A stretch of 64,000 nt of DNA from Sphingorhabdus_B arenilitoris (GTDB lineage: Bacteria > Pseudomonadota > Alphaproteobacteria > Sphingomonadales > Sphingomonadaceae): the NCBI RefSeq assembly GCF_042651485.1, contig NZ_JBHSDH010000013.1, positions 1,674,001 through 1,738,000 of the forward strand, written 5' to 3'. Each line of letters starts with the position of its first letter. Position 1 is the first letter of the stretch. This document shows, in pieces, positions 16,594 to 26,700 of this stretch. The position numbers were made by a program, and so were the translations under genes. The notes under the pieces are model-generated. The model worked only from the letters and a program-made list of their open reading frames with translations. It was not told the origin of the DNA and searched no databases.

Positions 16594-19034
16594 TGATTGT
16601 AGATATGAACAATAGCTGCGACATATCACAAACTGGCGGAAAGGCCGCTGCCTTAATGCGGCTGGTCGCATCTGGTTTCGATATACCGGCATTTTTCACA
16701 TTGCCGCCTGCCTTGTTCCAAAAAAATGTCCTGCCGGAAAATGCTCATTCAGATTTGGTACGCAAGCTGGCTGAAATTGGTCCCGGCCCCTATGCCGCCC
16801 GGTCATCGGCGGTGGAAGAGGACGGCGATGCTCACAGCCATGCAGGGCAATTTCTTTCTGTGCTAAACCTGTCCGCACAAGAGGTCCCCGCCGCTGCCGA
16901 GCGTGTCTATAAAAGCGGGCTGCAAGATAGCGTGCAAGGTTACCGTGCCACGAGGGGTCTAACCGGCGAAGGCGGCGGCACGGCGGTATTGGTGCAGCAA
17001 ATGGTGGATGCCCGAGCAGCGGGCGTCGCCTTCACCGCCGATCCAGTATCGGGACGGCGCGACCGCATTGTTATCTCAGCAATAGCAGGCCTTGGCGACC
17101 GGTTGGTCGGCGGCGAGGAGGATGGTGAAACCTATATCATCAGCGATTCCGGTAAGCTCATCGACGGCGATGTAACCAGGGGCGTGTTGTCGCAGCAAGA
17201 CATCTGCGCGCTTCACAAGCTCGCCATAGAGGTGCAGCAAGCCTGCGGCGGTCCGCAGGATATCGAATGGGCATTTGAAGGAGATCGCCTCTATCTGCTG
17301 CAAGCGCGTCCCATTACCACGCCCTTACTCCCGCCGGTGAATGCGGACACCGCACTGACCATTTTTGATAATAGCAATATCGTTGAATCCTATCCCGGCA
17401 TGGTGTCGCCGCTGACATATTCTTTCGCTCAATATGCCTATGCCCGCGTGTATCGGGCATTCCTGTCGCTGCTGGGAGTGGGTGAGGCAAAAATCGCCCA
17501 TAATGCCGCCGTATTTGATAATATGCTCGGGCGGATTGATGGCCGGGTTTATTATAATCTCGTCAATTGGTACCGCGCGCTGGCGCTGCTGCCGGGATTT
17601 TCGATCAACCGCAGCCATATGGAAACGATGATGGGGGTGAGCGAGCCCCTGCCCGCCGAGGTGGTCGACAATATTGGCCCGCCGCCTGCAAAAGGCGCGG
17701 CATTGTGGGCCGAATGGCTGCGGGTCACGCGGTCGGGCTTCAAGCTTGCTTTTGAAGCATTTCGCCTGAACCGGACCAAGGCAGATTTTTACAGGCGGCT
17801 CAATGCGGCCCTCGCTATTCCCGCCAGCGAGATTGAAGCTATGCCGCTGACCGGGCTGGCAAAGGAATATCGGCGGATAGAGGCCGATTTACTTGACCGG
17901 TGGGATGCGCCGCTGATCAATGATTTTCTATGCATGATGGCCTTTGGCGGGTCGCGCAAAATGCTGGAAAAATGGGGCGGGCCGCTTGGGCTTGAGGTGC
18001 ATAATGACATTATGATCGGTCAAGGCGACATTATCTCGGCCGAACCGGCACAGCGTATCCGCCGGATGGGCGCGATGCTGTCTGACCATCCCGAATTAAA
18101 GGCACAAATGGCAAGTGGCAGCGGCGTGGATATCGCAACCCATCCTGAACTAGCCGCTGAAATTGCATCCTATCTGGCAAAATTCGCCGACCGCTGCACA
18201 GAGGAGTTGAAGCTGGAATCGGTAACGCTCGACCGTGATCCTACCCCGCTCTACCGCGCTATAGCAGCAGGCGGCGGCGGGCATAAGGAAAGCGCGGATC
18301 AAAGCGGTGCGCTGAAACAATTGCTGCGCGGGAAACCCGTGCGGCATATGATTGCGCGTGTGATAATGCGCTGGGCCAAGGCGCGGGTGCGCGACCGCGA
18401 AAATCTGCGCTTTGAACGCACACGGATATTCGGACGGGCGCGGCTGGTGTTTCGGACCATAGGCGCGCAATTTGCTGCGCAGGGGGTGATCGCCGACCGC
18501 GAAGATATTTTCCTGCTAAGCGTGCAGGAAATTTTGGGCGCGATTGAAGGATTTGGGCTGGATAGCGATTTGCGCGGCCTGATCGAACTGCGCCGTGCGC
18601 ATATGGCGCAGGCCGCAAAACGCCCCGACCCAGACGAACGGATTGAAATCAGGGGTGCGATTTTTGCTGACTTGGCCGCGCTGGTCCCCGCGCCTGTCAT
18701 CCGCAATAATGATGAATTGATCCGCAGCGGCACGGGGTGCAGCGCCGGAACAGTGACCGCAACAGCCCGGATCATCCGCGATCCCAGGACGCAGGCATTG
18801 GCCAAAGGCGACATATTGGTCGCTCGCCATACCGATCCCGGCTGGATTGCGGTATTCGCCAACGCGTCGGCCATCGTTGTGGAGCGCGGCAGCCTGCTGT
18901 CCCATTCGGCGATTGTGGCACGCGAGCTTGGCATACCCTGCGTTGTCGGCATGAAGGACGCGATGAATTGGATCAAAGATGGTGAAACGATTGAGGTGGA
19001 CGGCGGCAATGGCCGGGTTCGGAGGATAATATGA
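16593..19034 (+). CDS. PEP-synthase-like phosphotransferase (ATP-grasp plus swivelling His domain)
   Basis: An 813-residue protein combining a pyruvate-phosphate-dikinase-type ATP-grasp domain (residues 1-250: 'GGKAAALMRL', 'ARSSAVEEDG', 'GVAFTADPVSGRRD', 'DIEWAFEGDRLYLLQARPI') with a C-terminal phosphohistidine domain whose active His is His771 in 'GSLLSHSAIVARELGIPCVVG'. The PEP/pyruvate TIM barrel of true PEP synthase is absent; the region 260-690 is a helical segment unlike it. This is the layout of rifampicin phosphotransferase, which moves the beta-phosphate of ATP to a small-molecule hydroxyl through the swivelling His. A metabolite kinase in the biosynthetic operon is more likely than central metabolism. 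The start at 16593 overlaps the UbiA stop; the stop overlaps the next start (ATGA). Confidence 0.85.
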   Translation: MIVDMNNSCDISQTGGKAAALMRLVASGFDIPAFFTLPPALFQKNVLPENAHSDLVRKLAEIGPGPYAARSSAVEEDGDAHSHAGQFLSVLNLSAQEVPAAAERVYKSGLQDSVQGYRATRGLTGEGGGTAVLVQQMVDARAAGVAFTADPVSGRRDRIVISAIAGLGDRLVGGEEDGETYIISDSGKLIDGDVTRGVLSQQDICALHKLAIEVQQACGGPQDIEWAFEGDRLYLLQARPITTPLLPPVNADTALTIFDNSNIVESYPGMVSPLTYSFAQYAYARVYRAFLSLLGVGEAKIAHNAAVFDNMLGRIDGRVYYNLVNWYRALALLPGFSINRSHMETMMGVSEPLPAEVVDNIGPPPAKGAALWAEWLRVTRSGFKLAFEAFRLNRTKADFYRRLNAALAIPASEIEAMPLTGLAKEYRRIEADLLDRWDAPLINDFLCMMAFGGSRKMLEKWGGPLGLEVHNDIMIGQGDIISAEPAQRIRRMGAMLSDHPELKAQMASGSGVDIATHPELAAEIASYLAKFADRCTEELKLESVTLDRDPTPLYRAIAAGGGGHKESADQSGALKQLLRGKPVRHMIARVIMRWAKARVRDRENLRFERTRIFGRARLVFRTIGAQFAAQGVIADREDIFLLSVQEILGAIEGFGLDSDLRGLIELRRAHMAQAAKRPDPDERIEIRGAIFADLAALVPAPVIRNNDELIRSGTGCSAGTVTATARIIRDPRTQALAKGDILVARHTDPGWIAVFANASAIVVERGSLLSHSAIVARELGIPCVVGMKDAMNWIKDGETIEVDGGNGRVRRII

Positions 19035-20164
19035 GCACTGCCACGCCGCAAGCTACCCCGAAAGCCTTCCCACAGGCCGCAATCGCCGCCCGCGCCAATT
19101 TTGATGCGATCCGCTATGCGCAGCTATGGGAGGATGCCGATGTACTGACCAGCGCCTTGGGCAATCGGCAAGGTCAGACATTGGTGTCGATATGTTCGGC
19201 GGGGGACAATGCGCTTGCCATGCTGCTGCTCGATCCAGCGAAACTGGTAGCGATTGATTTGTCACCGGCCCAAATTGCTTGCCTGCAAATCCGCATCGCC
19301 GCCTATCGCAGCCTGTCACATGATGAATTTCTGGAGCTGATGGGAGCAAGGCCATCGGCACAGCGCGGGATTTTGTTGGACCGCGCGGCGGCTCTATTGG
19401 ACGCCGATATCGCAGAATTTTGGCAGCATAGGCGCGATGATGTCATCGCTTACGGGCTGGGTGGAACCGGGAAATTTGAACGCTATTTCCGGGTGTTTCG
19501 CAAATGGATGTTGCCGCTCGCGCAGTCGCGCAGCACGATTGATGAGGTATTTCGGTCCAAACCCTATGAGCAGCGCAAGGCGTTTTTTGAAAGCCGTTGG
19601 AATAATATCCGCTGGAAATGGCTGCTCAAATTTTTCTTCTCCAATTTCGTCATGGGCCGGCTTGGCCGTGATCCGGCCTTTTTTGACCATGTCGAAGGTT
19701 CGCTCGCCGATCATGTTGCCAGCCGTCTGTATCATGCCGGAGTGGATTTGGACCCAGCTGGCAATCCGTATCTCCATTATATATTGAAGGGGATACAGGG
19801 CGAAGCGCTGCCCTTGGCATGGCGCGCCGAGCATTATGAAACGATACGCAGCCGTCTGGACCGGCTGGATCTGCGCTGCGGATCGCTGGAAGCCTTTGTG
19901 ACCACGGGCGAGAAAGCCGACGGCTTCAACCTGTCGGATATTTTCGAGTATATGGACGCATCGGTTTTCGAAAGCGTCTATGGATCCATCGTGAAAGCCG
20001 CCAATCCGGGCGCTAGGCTGGTCTATTGGAATATGATGGTACCGCGCCGTGTTCCAGCCAAATTTTCAACTCAGATAGCGCCGCAAAGCGATTTGGAAAT
20101 GGAAGGGAAAAAAGCGGACAAAGCCTTTTTCTATTCCGATTTCGTGGTTGAGGATGTGCTTTGA
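19031..20164 (+). CDS. DUF3419 protein, BtaA-like AdoMet aminocarboxypropyltransferase
   Basis: A 377-residue protein of the DUF3419 family, whose characterised member BtaA transfers the 3-amino-3-carboxypropyl group of S-adenosylmethionine to diacylglycerol in betaine-lipid synthesis. Family features: 'FDAIRYAQLWEDADVL' (usually YAQCWED), the AdoMet loop 'LVSICSAGDNALAML' followed by 'VAIDLSPAQIACLQIR', and the C-terminal 'NLSDIFEYMD'. The methyltransferase BtaB, which completes the betaine headgroup, is not beside it. The acceptor may therefore be a different hydroxyl-bearing lipid made in this operon. Start overlaps the preceding stop (ATGA) and its own stop overlaps the TTG start of the next gene. 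Confidence 0.85.
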   Translation: MSTATPQATPKAFPQAAIAARANFDAIRYAQLWEDADVLTSALGNRQGQTLVSICSAGDNALAMLLLDPAKLVAIDLSPAQIACLQIRIAAYRSLSHDEFLELMGARPSAQRGILLDRAAALLDADIAEFWQHRRDDVIAYGLGGTGKFERYFRVFRKWMLPLAQSRSTIDEVFRSKPYEQRKAFFESRWNNIRWKWLLKFFFSNFVMGRLGRDPAFFDHVEGSLADHVASRLYHAGVDLDPAGNPYLHYILKGIQGEALPLAWRAEHYETIRSRLDRLDLRCGSLEAFVTTGEKADGFNLSDIFEYMDASVFESVYGSIVKAANPGARLVYWNMMVPRRVPAKFSTQIAPQSDLEMEGKKADKAFFYSDFVVEDVL

Positions 20165-21501
20165 CAGACAAGTGGTTGATTATCAATCCATGGGAAATCG
20201 CGCTCGTCCCTGTTGTCATTGCCGCGATATTGGGATTGATGGCATCGGTGCGTTTTTGTGCTGGCCGGTTTGGCATAGCCCCTGAATTGCAGCGCAAGAT
20301 TATCCATGTTGCGGTGGGGGCATCGTCTTTATTTTTTCCGTTGATCTTCTCCAGCCCTTTGCCGGTCTTCATCCTGATCGCCTGCGCATTGGCAGTGATG
20401 TTCAAATTGCGCGGGAAAAAAGCGCGGGCAAGCGGCGGTATGGGTTCGGTGCTGCATCAAGTGGACAGGCCCTCCTATGGCGAAATATATCTCGCTTTGT
20501 CTGTCGCTTTTCTATTTTTCCGTCTCGATGGGCAAGCGGTGCTATATGTCCTGCCGCTGTTGGTGGTGACGCTTTCTGACACGGCATCCGCGCTGATCGG
20601 CACCGCATATGGCCGGATGCGTTTTGCGGTTCCCGATGGAACCAAAAGCATCGAAGGCGTTATTGCCTTTTTCGTGGTGACATGGATTTGCGGCATGATT
20701 CTGCTGCTGCTGATGAGTGATACGGGGCGGATGAATGTCATCATCCTGTCATTCTTAATCGCCGCATTTTGCGCGACGCTGGAAGCCGATAGCTGGCGCG
20801 GGCTGGATAATTTGCTGGTGCCGGTGGGCGCGCATTTGTTGTTGGAACGGCATTTATATACAGGTCCAGAGATATTGCTCGGCATTGCGGCGATCTTCAC
20901 TGTTGCCGTGTTGATCGCGGTTAACTGTGCAAAATATGTTGGCCTGACCAAACATGCGGTGCGCTCTTATGCGGTTATGCTGTTTTTGCTCGTCACCTTC
21001 ACCAATGGCATTAACGCTATCCTGCCCGCAGCAGCGATATTGGCGCATATTTATGTGCGCAAATATAATCCAGGGCGCAGCCGCACGCCGGAACTTGATT
21101 TCCTTGCGGCGGGCACTGCCTGCGGTTTGATCTGGTTGCTGATCGGCGAAGCATTGGGGCAGACCACCATTACCTTTTTCAACCTCAGCTTTGCGGGCGT
21201 CGCGATGATTTTCGTAACGCTGGCTGCCCGGCGGGACGGTGCATCCTGGTGGGCGCATATCTCCGTGTTGCCGGTGGCCGCGCTGCTCTTTGGCATTTGC
21301 GCGGGCATTGCCTATTTCACGCCTGCCCATGCCTTTTGGTACGGCGGCGCTATTCCCCCCATAGCGGTCAGCATTGGCCTATGCATGGCCGCCGCCTTTA
21401 TCCGCCCACGCTGGTTCACCGATTGGCGCAGCCCCAAGGCGTTTGGCGTTGCCTTTTTGGTGCCCACAATTTTACTGGTTGCTGATGGAGTGATGTTATG
21501 A
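20161..21501 (+). CDS. Polyprenol/dolichol-kinase-like CTP-dependent membrane protein
   Basis: A 446-residue membrane protein with about 12 hydrophobic helices. The N-terminal half has the CTP-dependent lipid kinase signature shared by dolichol kinase and phytol kinase and related to CdsA: 'ELQRKIIHVAVGASSLFFP', 'LPLLVVTLSDTASALIGTAYGR' and 'GTKSIEGVIAFF'. Such enzymes phosphorylate isoprenoid alcohols with CTP. The C-terminal half (about residue 240 on) has extra helices of unknown role, making it longer than typical phytol kinases. It starts with TTG at 20161 inside the preceding stop (TTGA) and ends overlapping the next ATG (ATGA). A role in phosphorylating a prenyl or similar alcohol fits HMGR and UbiA in the same operon. 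Confidence 0.75.
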   Translation: MTDKWLIINPWEIALVPVVIAAILGLMASVRFCAGRFGIAPELQRKIIHVAVGASSLFFPLIFSSPLPVFILIACALAVMFKLRGKKARASGGMGSVLHQVDRPSYGEIYLALSVAFLFFRLDGQAVLYVLPLLVVTLSDTASALIGTAYGRMRFAVPDGTKSIEGVIAFFVVTWICGMILLLLMSDTGRMNVIILSFLIAAFCATLEADSWRGLDNLLVPVGAHLLLERHLYTGPEILLGIAAIFTVAVLIAVNCAKYVGLTKHAVRSYAVMLFLLVTFTNGINAILPAAAILAHIYVRKYNPGRSRTPELDFLAAGTACGLIWLLIGEALGQTTITFFNLSFAGVAMIFVTLAARRDGASWWAHISVLPVAALLFGICAGIAYFTPAHAFWYGGAIPPIAVSIGLCMAAAFIRPRWFTDWRSPKAFGVAFLVPTILLVADGVML

Positions 21502-22343
21502 GTGATTTTGAAACCGTATCGTCCGGCGATGCCGAGGCCAAATTTTATCGGCGCAGTCCAGCATGGCAGGATACGAAAACTGCGGCCGTTGGCGGCATTA
21601 AATTCGGATCATCGCAGGCGGGTAGCGCGCTGCTGGAACAAATTTGCATAGCGGCGAAGGCAGAGGGTTTTGAGGCGCTGTTGGGGCCGCTCGACGGCGA
21701 TACATGGCATAGCTACCGCCTTGTTTTTGACAGCGATGGATCACCGCCTTTCATGATGGAGCCAGTCAGCGGCGCCCATGACCTGACGGCTTTTACCGCC
21801 GCCGGTTTTGCCCCCGTTTCGCATTATATGTCCGCCAAAGCGCGCCTGACCGATACATTAGGTGACACGCCAGTGCCTGTGCCAACGGGTATCCATATCG
21901 AAGCATGGGACGGACAGGACGGGGAGAAGCTGATCCGATATCTGTTTGAAATGTCGACGGGCAGCTTTGCACAAAATCTGTTTTTCACGCCCATTGATTT
22001 CGAAAGCTTCCTTGGCATTTATACGCCGCTCCTGCCATTCATTAACAAGGATCATGTGCTGTTTGCCCGCGATACGGCAGGGGACATTCAGGGCTTTTTA
22101 TTCGGCACGCCCAATTATCTGGCGCAAGGAGACGAAAAAAGCTGCATCCTCAAAACCTATGCCAGCGCCATTCCCGGTATCGGCCATTTGCTCGCCGATA
22201 GCTATCACCGCCGCGCGATTGATATGGGCTTCACTCATGTCATCCATGCGTTAATGCATGAGGATAACAAATCCCGCTGGGCGAGCGAGAAGCACCGCGC
22301 TCACATATTCCGCCGCTATGCGCTGATGGGCCGGAAGTTATAA
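21498..22343 (+). CDS. GNAT-like acyltransferase
   Basis: A 281-residue cytosolic protein that I assign cautiously to the GNAT N-acyltransferase fold. The N-terminal half includes 'EGFEALLGPLDGDTWHSYRLV', seen in GNAT proteins that act on amino groups. The C-terminal half has 'IQGFLFGTPNYL', then 'ILKTYASAIPGIGHLLADSYHRRAIDMGFTHVIHALM' segments where the acetyl-CoA loop would lie, and a terminal 'HIFRRYALMGRKL' typical of GNATs ('A..F..Y..').  No classical R/Q-x-x-G-x-G/A loop is present, so CoA use is uncertain. It overlaps the previous gene (ATGA) and is 10 bp from the ligase gene. With that ligase it could transfer an activated acyl group. Confidence 0.65.
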   Translation: MSDFETVSSGDAEAKFYRRSPAWQDTKTAAVGGIKFGSSQAGSALLEQICIAAKAEGFEALLGPLDGDTWHSYRLVFDSDGSPPFMMEPVSGAHDLTAFTAAGFAPVSHYMSAKARLTDTLGDTPVPVPTGIHIEAWDGQDGEKLIRYLFEMSTGSFAQNLFFTPIDFESFLGIYTPLLPFINKDHVLFARDTAGDIQGFLFGTPNYLAQGDEKSCILKTYASAIPGIGHLLADSYHRRAIDMGFTHVIHALMHEDNKSRWASEKHRAHIFRRYALMGRKL

Positions 22344-22353
22344 AGGCCTCCAT

Positions 22354-23769
22354 ATGAACCTGCTTTCCAAATTTCTGGATATAGCCGAAAAACGTCGCGA
22401 TGTGATTGCGGTCATATCGGGCGATGGACAAAGGATCAGCTATGGCGAACTCGCCGAAAGGTCGGCGCAGCATGCCGCTTATTGGCAAGGCAAGGGTATA
22501 CGCAAAGGCGACCGGGTGCTGCTCGCTATGCCAGTCGGCATTGATCTGTACGCGGCGATAGCGGGATTGTGGCGGCTTGGTGCGGTGATTGTTTTTCCGG
22601 AACCTGCCATGGGGTTAAAGGGCCTGCGCCATGCGGTGCGCATCGCCGAGCCGCAAGCGGTCCTGACCTCCGGTATCTATCGTATCTTAAACATCATTAT
22701 CCCCGGCTTGTGGCGGGTGAAACATAAACTACGCCTTGGCATGGGAACGGGGGCTCCAATATGCGAACAGGTGGTGAGCGACCATCCTGCTCTCATCTCC
22801 TTCACCAGCGGATCGACCGGCAATCCCAAAGCCATCGTGCGCAGCCACGCCTTTTTGATGGCGCAAAATGATTGCGTTTCACAAATGCTCGCGTCGGACA
22901 AAGATAATGAAATTGACCTTGTCGCCTTTCCGGTTTTTGTCATCGCCAATTTGGGCAGCGGCGTGACATCGGTGCTGCCCGACTGGAAACTCAGCCAGCA
23001 TGACCTCGCCGATGCGTCCGCCATTTGCCGTTTGATTGCGCGGGAGAATATCAGCCGCGCTCTGGTCCCGCCGTCAATTTGTGAGATATTGGCAAGGCAT
23101 AACACTGGTCCCGGATTACAGGCGATATTCACCGGCGGCGGGCCGATATTCCCCGACCTGATGCGCCGGATGATGGCCGCCATGCCCGGTACCCGCATCA
23201 TGGCGGTGTACGGGTCAACCGAGGCCGAACCAATATCACATTTGATGCTGGAGGATATGAGCGCTGCGGATTGGGCAGAGATGGAAAATGGGGGCGGCTT
23301 GCTAGCTGGAACGCCGGTTCCGGAAACCGCCGTGCGGATTATCGACGACGAAATTGTCGTGACCGGCGACCATGTCAATAAAGGCTATTTGGACGGCGTC
23401 GGCGATGCAGAAAATAAAGTCGCGATGGATGGAGACATCTGGCACCGCACCGGCGATGCTGGACGGTTTGATGCGCAAGGGCGGCTGTGGCTGCGCGGCC
23501 GATGGTCGGCAAAGGCGGGCGCCTATTATCCCTTCGAGTTGGAGGTCGCAGCGCGCAGTTGGGACGGCGTAACGGCCGCAGCGTTAATCCCCAGCCGCCA
23601 GCCGGCTACCCTCGCTATTTCCGGCAAAGAACCGAGCCCCGGCTATTGGCAGGCAAAAGCCGCTGCGTTGGGAGATATTATCGTCACCGCGATGGCCGAG
23701 ATTCCGATGGATCGCCGCCACCGGTCAAAGGTTGATTATGCCGCGCTCAACGACCAGCTGAAGCGGTAG
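22354..23769 (+). CDS. AMP-forming acyl ligase (ANL superfamily)
   Basis: A 471-residue adenylate-forming enzyme that activates a carboxylic acid as acyl-AMP. Visible core motifs: the P-loop 'SFTSGSTGNPKAIVRSH' (A3), 'YGSTEAEPIS' (A5), 'WHRTGDAGRFDAQGRLWLRGR' (A7-A8) and the terminal lysine loop 'PMDRRHRSKVDY' (A10). The A10 wording 'P.D.RH..K' is like that of OleC-type beta-lactone synthetases and fatty-acid ligases; I cannot separate these. Last gene of the HMGR operon. Its 3' end overlaps the convergent beta-galactosidase gene by 34 bp, so the two antisense messages share their termini. Confidence 0.87.
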   Translation: MNLLSKFLDIAEKRRDVIAVISGDGQRISYGELAERSAQHAAYWQGKGIRKGDRVLLAMPVGIDLYAAIAGLWRLGAVIVFPEPAMGLKGLRHAVRIAEPQAVLTSGIYRILNIIIPGLWRVKHKLRLGMGTGAPICEQVVSDHPALISFTSGSTGNPKAIVRSHAFLMAQNDCVSQMLASDKDNEIDLVAFPVFVIANLGSGVTSVLPDWKLSQHDLADASAICRLIARENISRALVPPSICEILARHNTGPGLQAIFTGGGPIFPDLMRRMMAAMPGTRIMAVYGSTEAEPISHLMLEDMSAADWAEMENGGGLLAGTPVPETAVRIIDDEIVVTGDHVNKGYLDGVGDAENKVAMDGDIWHRTGDAGRFDAQGRLWLRGRWSAKAGAYYPFELEVAARSWDGVTAAALIPSRQPATLAISGKEPSPGYWQAKAAALGDIIVTAMAEIPMDRRHRSKVDYAALNDQLKR

Positions 23770-26700
23770 CTACCCGGCCCGACACGGTAAGGCGGCAGAA
23801 TATCGGGGCCGCAAGCTCCCGTCCCCATACCGCGCAAGCCGGCGTCGATATGAACCTCCACCGTATCGCGCCGCACCAGATCGGCCAGAGTCATCGCGCA
23901 GGCCAAATCGGTATCATGATGATGCCGCGCGGCAAAGCTGAGCGGGCGCGGCAAGCCAATTGCTAGGCCCATTCCATCCTCCCTGCGCAGCGTAAAGGCC
24001 CGCGTGGCATGATGCGCGCCATGTTCCTGCGGCAGGCAGTAGGGATGATATTGCGCGTCTATGCTGCTACTCCATCGGCCCAGTAGCTGCGCCCCATGCC
24101 GGTCATTATAGCTTTCGTCAGGACCAAGACCGGTCCATGATAATTGTTCAAAACCTGCTGGAACCGTAAAACGGATACCGGCGCGGGGATTGTCTTTCCA
24201 TTCACCGGGCAGGATAATTTCTTCGTCAACCCGGGCGCTGTCCCCTGCCAATATCCAACGCGACCGGTGAATAGCTTTCGGTCCATTCTCATGCGCCCAG
24301 TGGCGTTCAAACAAAAGCTGCGTCTCGCCGTCGGTATGCGCCATTTGGCTCCATGCGTCCTGCATAGTCAGCCGGTCCAGACCCCACTGCTGCCATTCGG
24401 TTAAGCGGCTGGGCATCACCCCTTCTTCCAGTGTTTGTATCCCATCATTGTCAGTCGGCGCGCGGTATAGGCAGGCGGTCACATCGCCTTCGATGACCGG
24501 CTCTCCCGCCAGCGTCACTGCGCCGATCATGCCGCGGTTATCGAGCGTCACTGTGATCGCTCCTGCCGTAATCTTCTTTCCAGCCAGATCATGGGAAACG
24601 GAAATAGCAGGCAGCGGCATGGGCGGCGGCGCAAAGGCAAAATCCGAAATCGCCATCTGTTCCCATGCCAACATATGCCCGGCCTCGGCCCAGCTATTGT
24701 CTTGCTTCAACTGCCATTGCACCGTCAGATGATATTCATTCTGCTGATCTGGAACCGTCTGCATCGGGACAGTGATATCAGCGGTAGCGCCGGGCGCTAT
24801 ATCGCAATCCATCTCTCCGCGTTCGACCGTTTCGCCGTCCTTTTGCACCGACCATGTCAACGCCATGCCCGCGGTCGAGGTGAAATTCTGACGGTTATGA
24901 AGCCGCACTTGCCCCGCGCCGAGCCATTTGGCAGTCACCGGCCGCGCCGCCCACATATATTCGCGCAGTCCCGGATGCGGGGTCAGGTCAGGCCCGACCA
25001 GCCCATCGCAGCAGAAATTGCCGTCATGCCGCTCTTCGCCAAAATGCCCACCATAGCCCCAGTAAAAGCGGCCCTCGCTATCGGTTTCGGCAAGCCCGTG
25101 GTCGCGCCATTCCCAAATAAACCCGCCGCCCAATGCAGGCTCGGCGAAGAATGCATCGACATATTCGGTGATCGAACCGTTGCTGTTGCCCATCGCGTGC
25201 GAATATTCACACATGATCAGCGGCCGGTCATCGAGCTTCGTCTCCTCGGCCCACCGCGCCCAATTTACGATCAGGTCAATGGGCGGATACATCGGGCAGA
25301 CAATATCGGTGGTGTTGCGCTCGCTACGATCCGGCGCCTGACGCGACAGGCTGCCCGGGTCGCTCCAAAAGGAAATGAAGCGGTCCATGACCGCCCCTTC
25401 ATATTGCACAAAGCGGCTCTGGTCGAGCCTGCGGGCCAGCGCTGCCGCCCCGTCATGCGCTGGACCGTGCCCTGCCTCATTACCCAATGACCAGCCGATG
25501 ATCGCGGGATGGTTACGGTCACGCATAATCATCCGCTGCGTCCGTTCCATGATCGGCCATTGATAGCGCGGATCATTGGCCACGGCCCGGGCGCGGGCAT
25601 GACATTCGACATTCGCCTCCCCAATCACATATAGGCCAAGCTCATCCGCCAGATCGAGCAACCTATGGTCATTGGGATAATGAGCGGTGCGCACGGCATT
25701 GATATTATGCCGTTTCATCATCACCAAATCGGCGCGCATATCCTCTATGCTGCAGGTCTTGCCATTGACTTCATGATGATCGTGGCGGTTAACGCCAATG
25801 ATGATGACAGGCCGCCCGTTGATCAGCAGGCGGCGGTCTTTTACCTCAATCCGGCGAAACCCGGTCCAGCTTTCATGGCTTTCGGCAACCGTGCCAGCGG
25901 TATCTACTAACTCTGTCACCAGCCGGTAACGCGCCGGATTTTCGGCGGACCAGAGCGCGGCATCATCAACCACCGCATTCAGCTGCGCCTCATGCCCTGG
26001 ATAGCTATAGGTGGTCAGCAGCTGCTCCATCAAGCCGCCATCATGGGCAAATGTGGCGGGCGGCACGGCGGCCATGGTGGCGGCCAGATTACCCTGCGCA
26101 TCATAAAGCCGCGCCTGCACCTGATATCCTTCAAACGCCCCGGTCACCTTTGCCCGAATGGATAGTGCGCCTTGGCCGGTAGCGGGGTCATAATCCGCGA
26201 TAACGGTCAGGTCATCGATCCGCGTCTTGGCCCGCGCTTCAATATGGATGCTGCGATGCAGGCCGCCATGCCGCCAATGGTCCTGATCCTCAATCCATGT
26301 GGCATCTGACCATTTCACCACCATGATCGCCAACTTGTTTATTCCCGCCTGCATATGCGGTGTCAGGTCAAATTCAGACGGCAGGCGGCTGTCCTTGCCC
26401 ATGCCGATAAAGCTGCCATTGCACCAGATGAGCGCCATACTTTCAAAGCCGCCGATATGCAGGATGATGTCGCGGCCATCCCAGGCGGTGTCCCAGGTAA
26501 AGTCACGGCGATATAGCCCGGTGGGATTATGATCCGGCACGCCGCCCGGTTCATGTGGGTCGGCAAATGGCATCCGCACGTTGCTGTAAATCGGTTTGTC
26601 GAATGTGCCCTGCCGCGTCCATACACCGGGCACAGTGATGTCGCGCCAACCGTCGCTCTGCCCATCTGCATTGTGCCAGTCGTCACCGGCCTGATCCGGG

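Noticed and set aside
24591..25490. A long open frame on the plus strand inside the beta-galactosidase gene.
   Set aside because: It lies wholly antisense to a gene with complete catalytic motifs, has no ribosome site and shows no recognisable domain.
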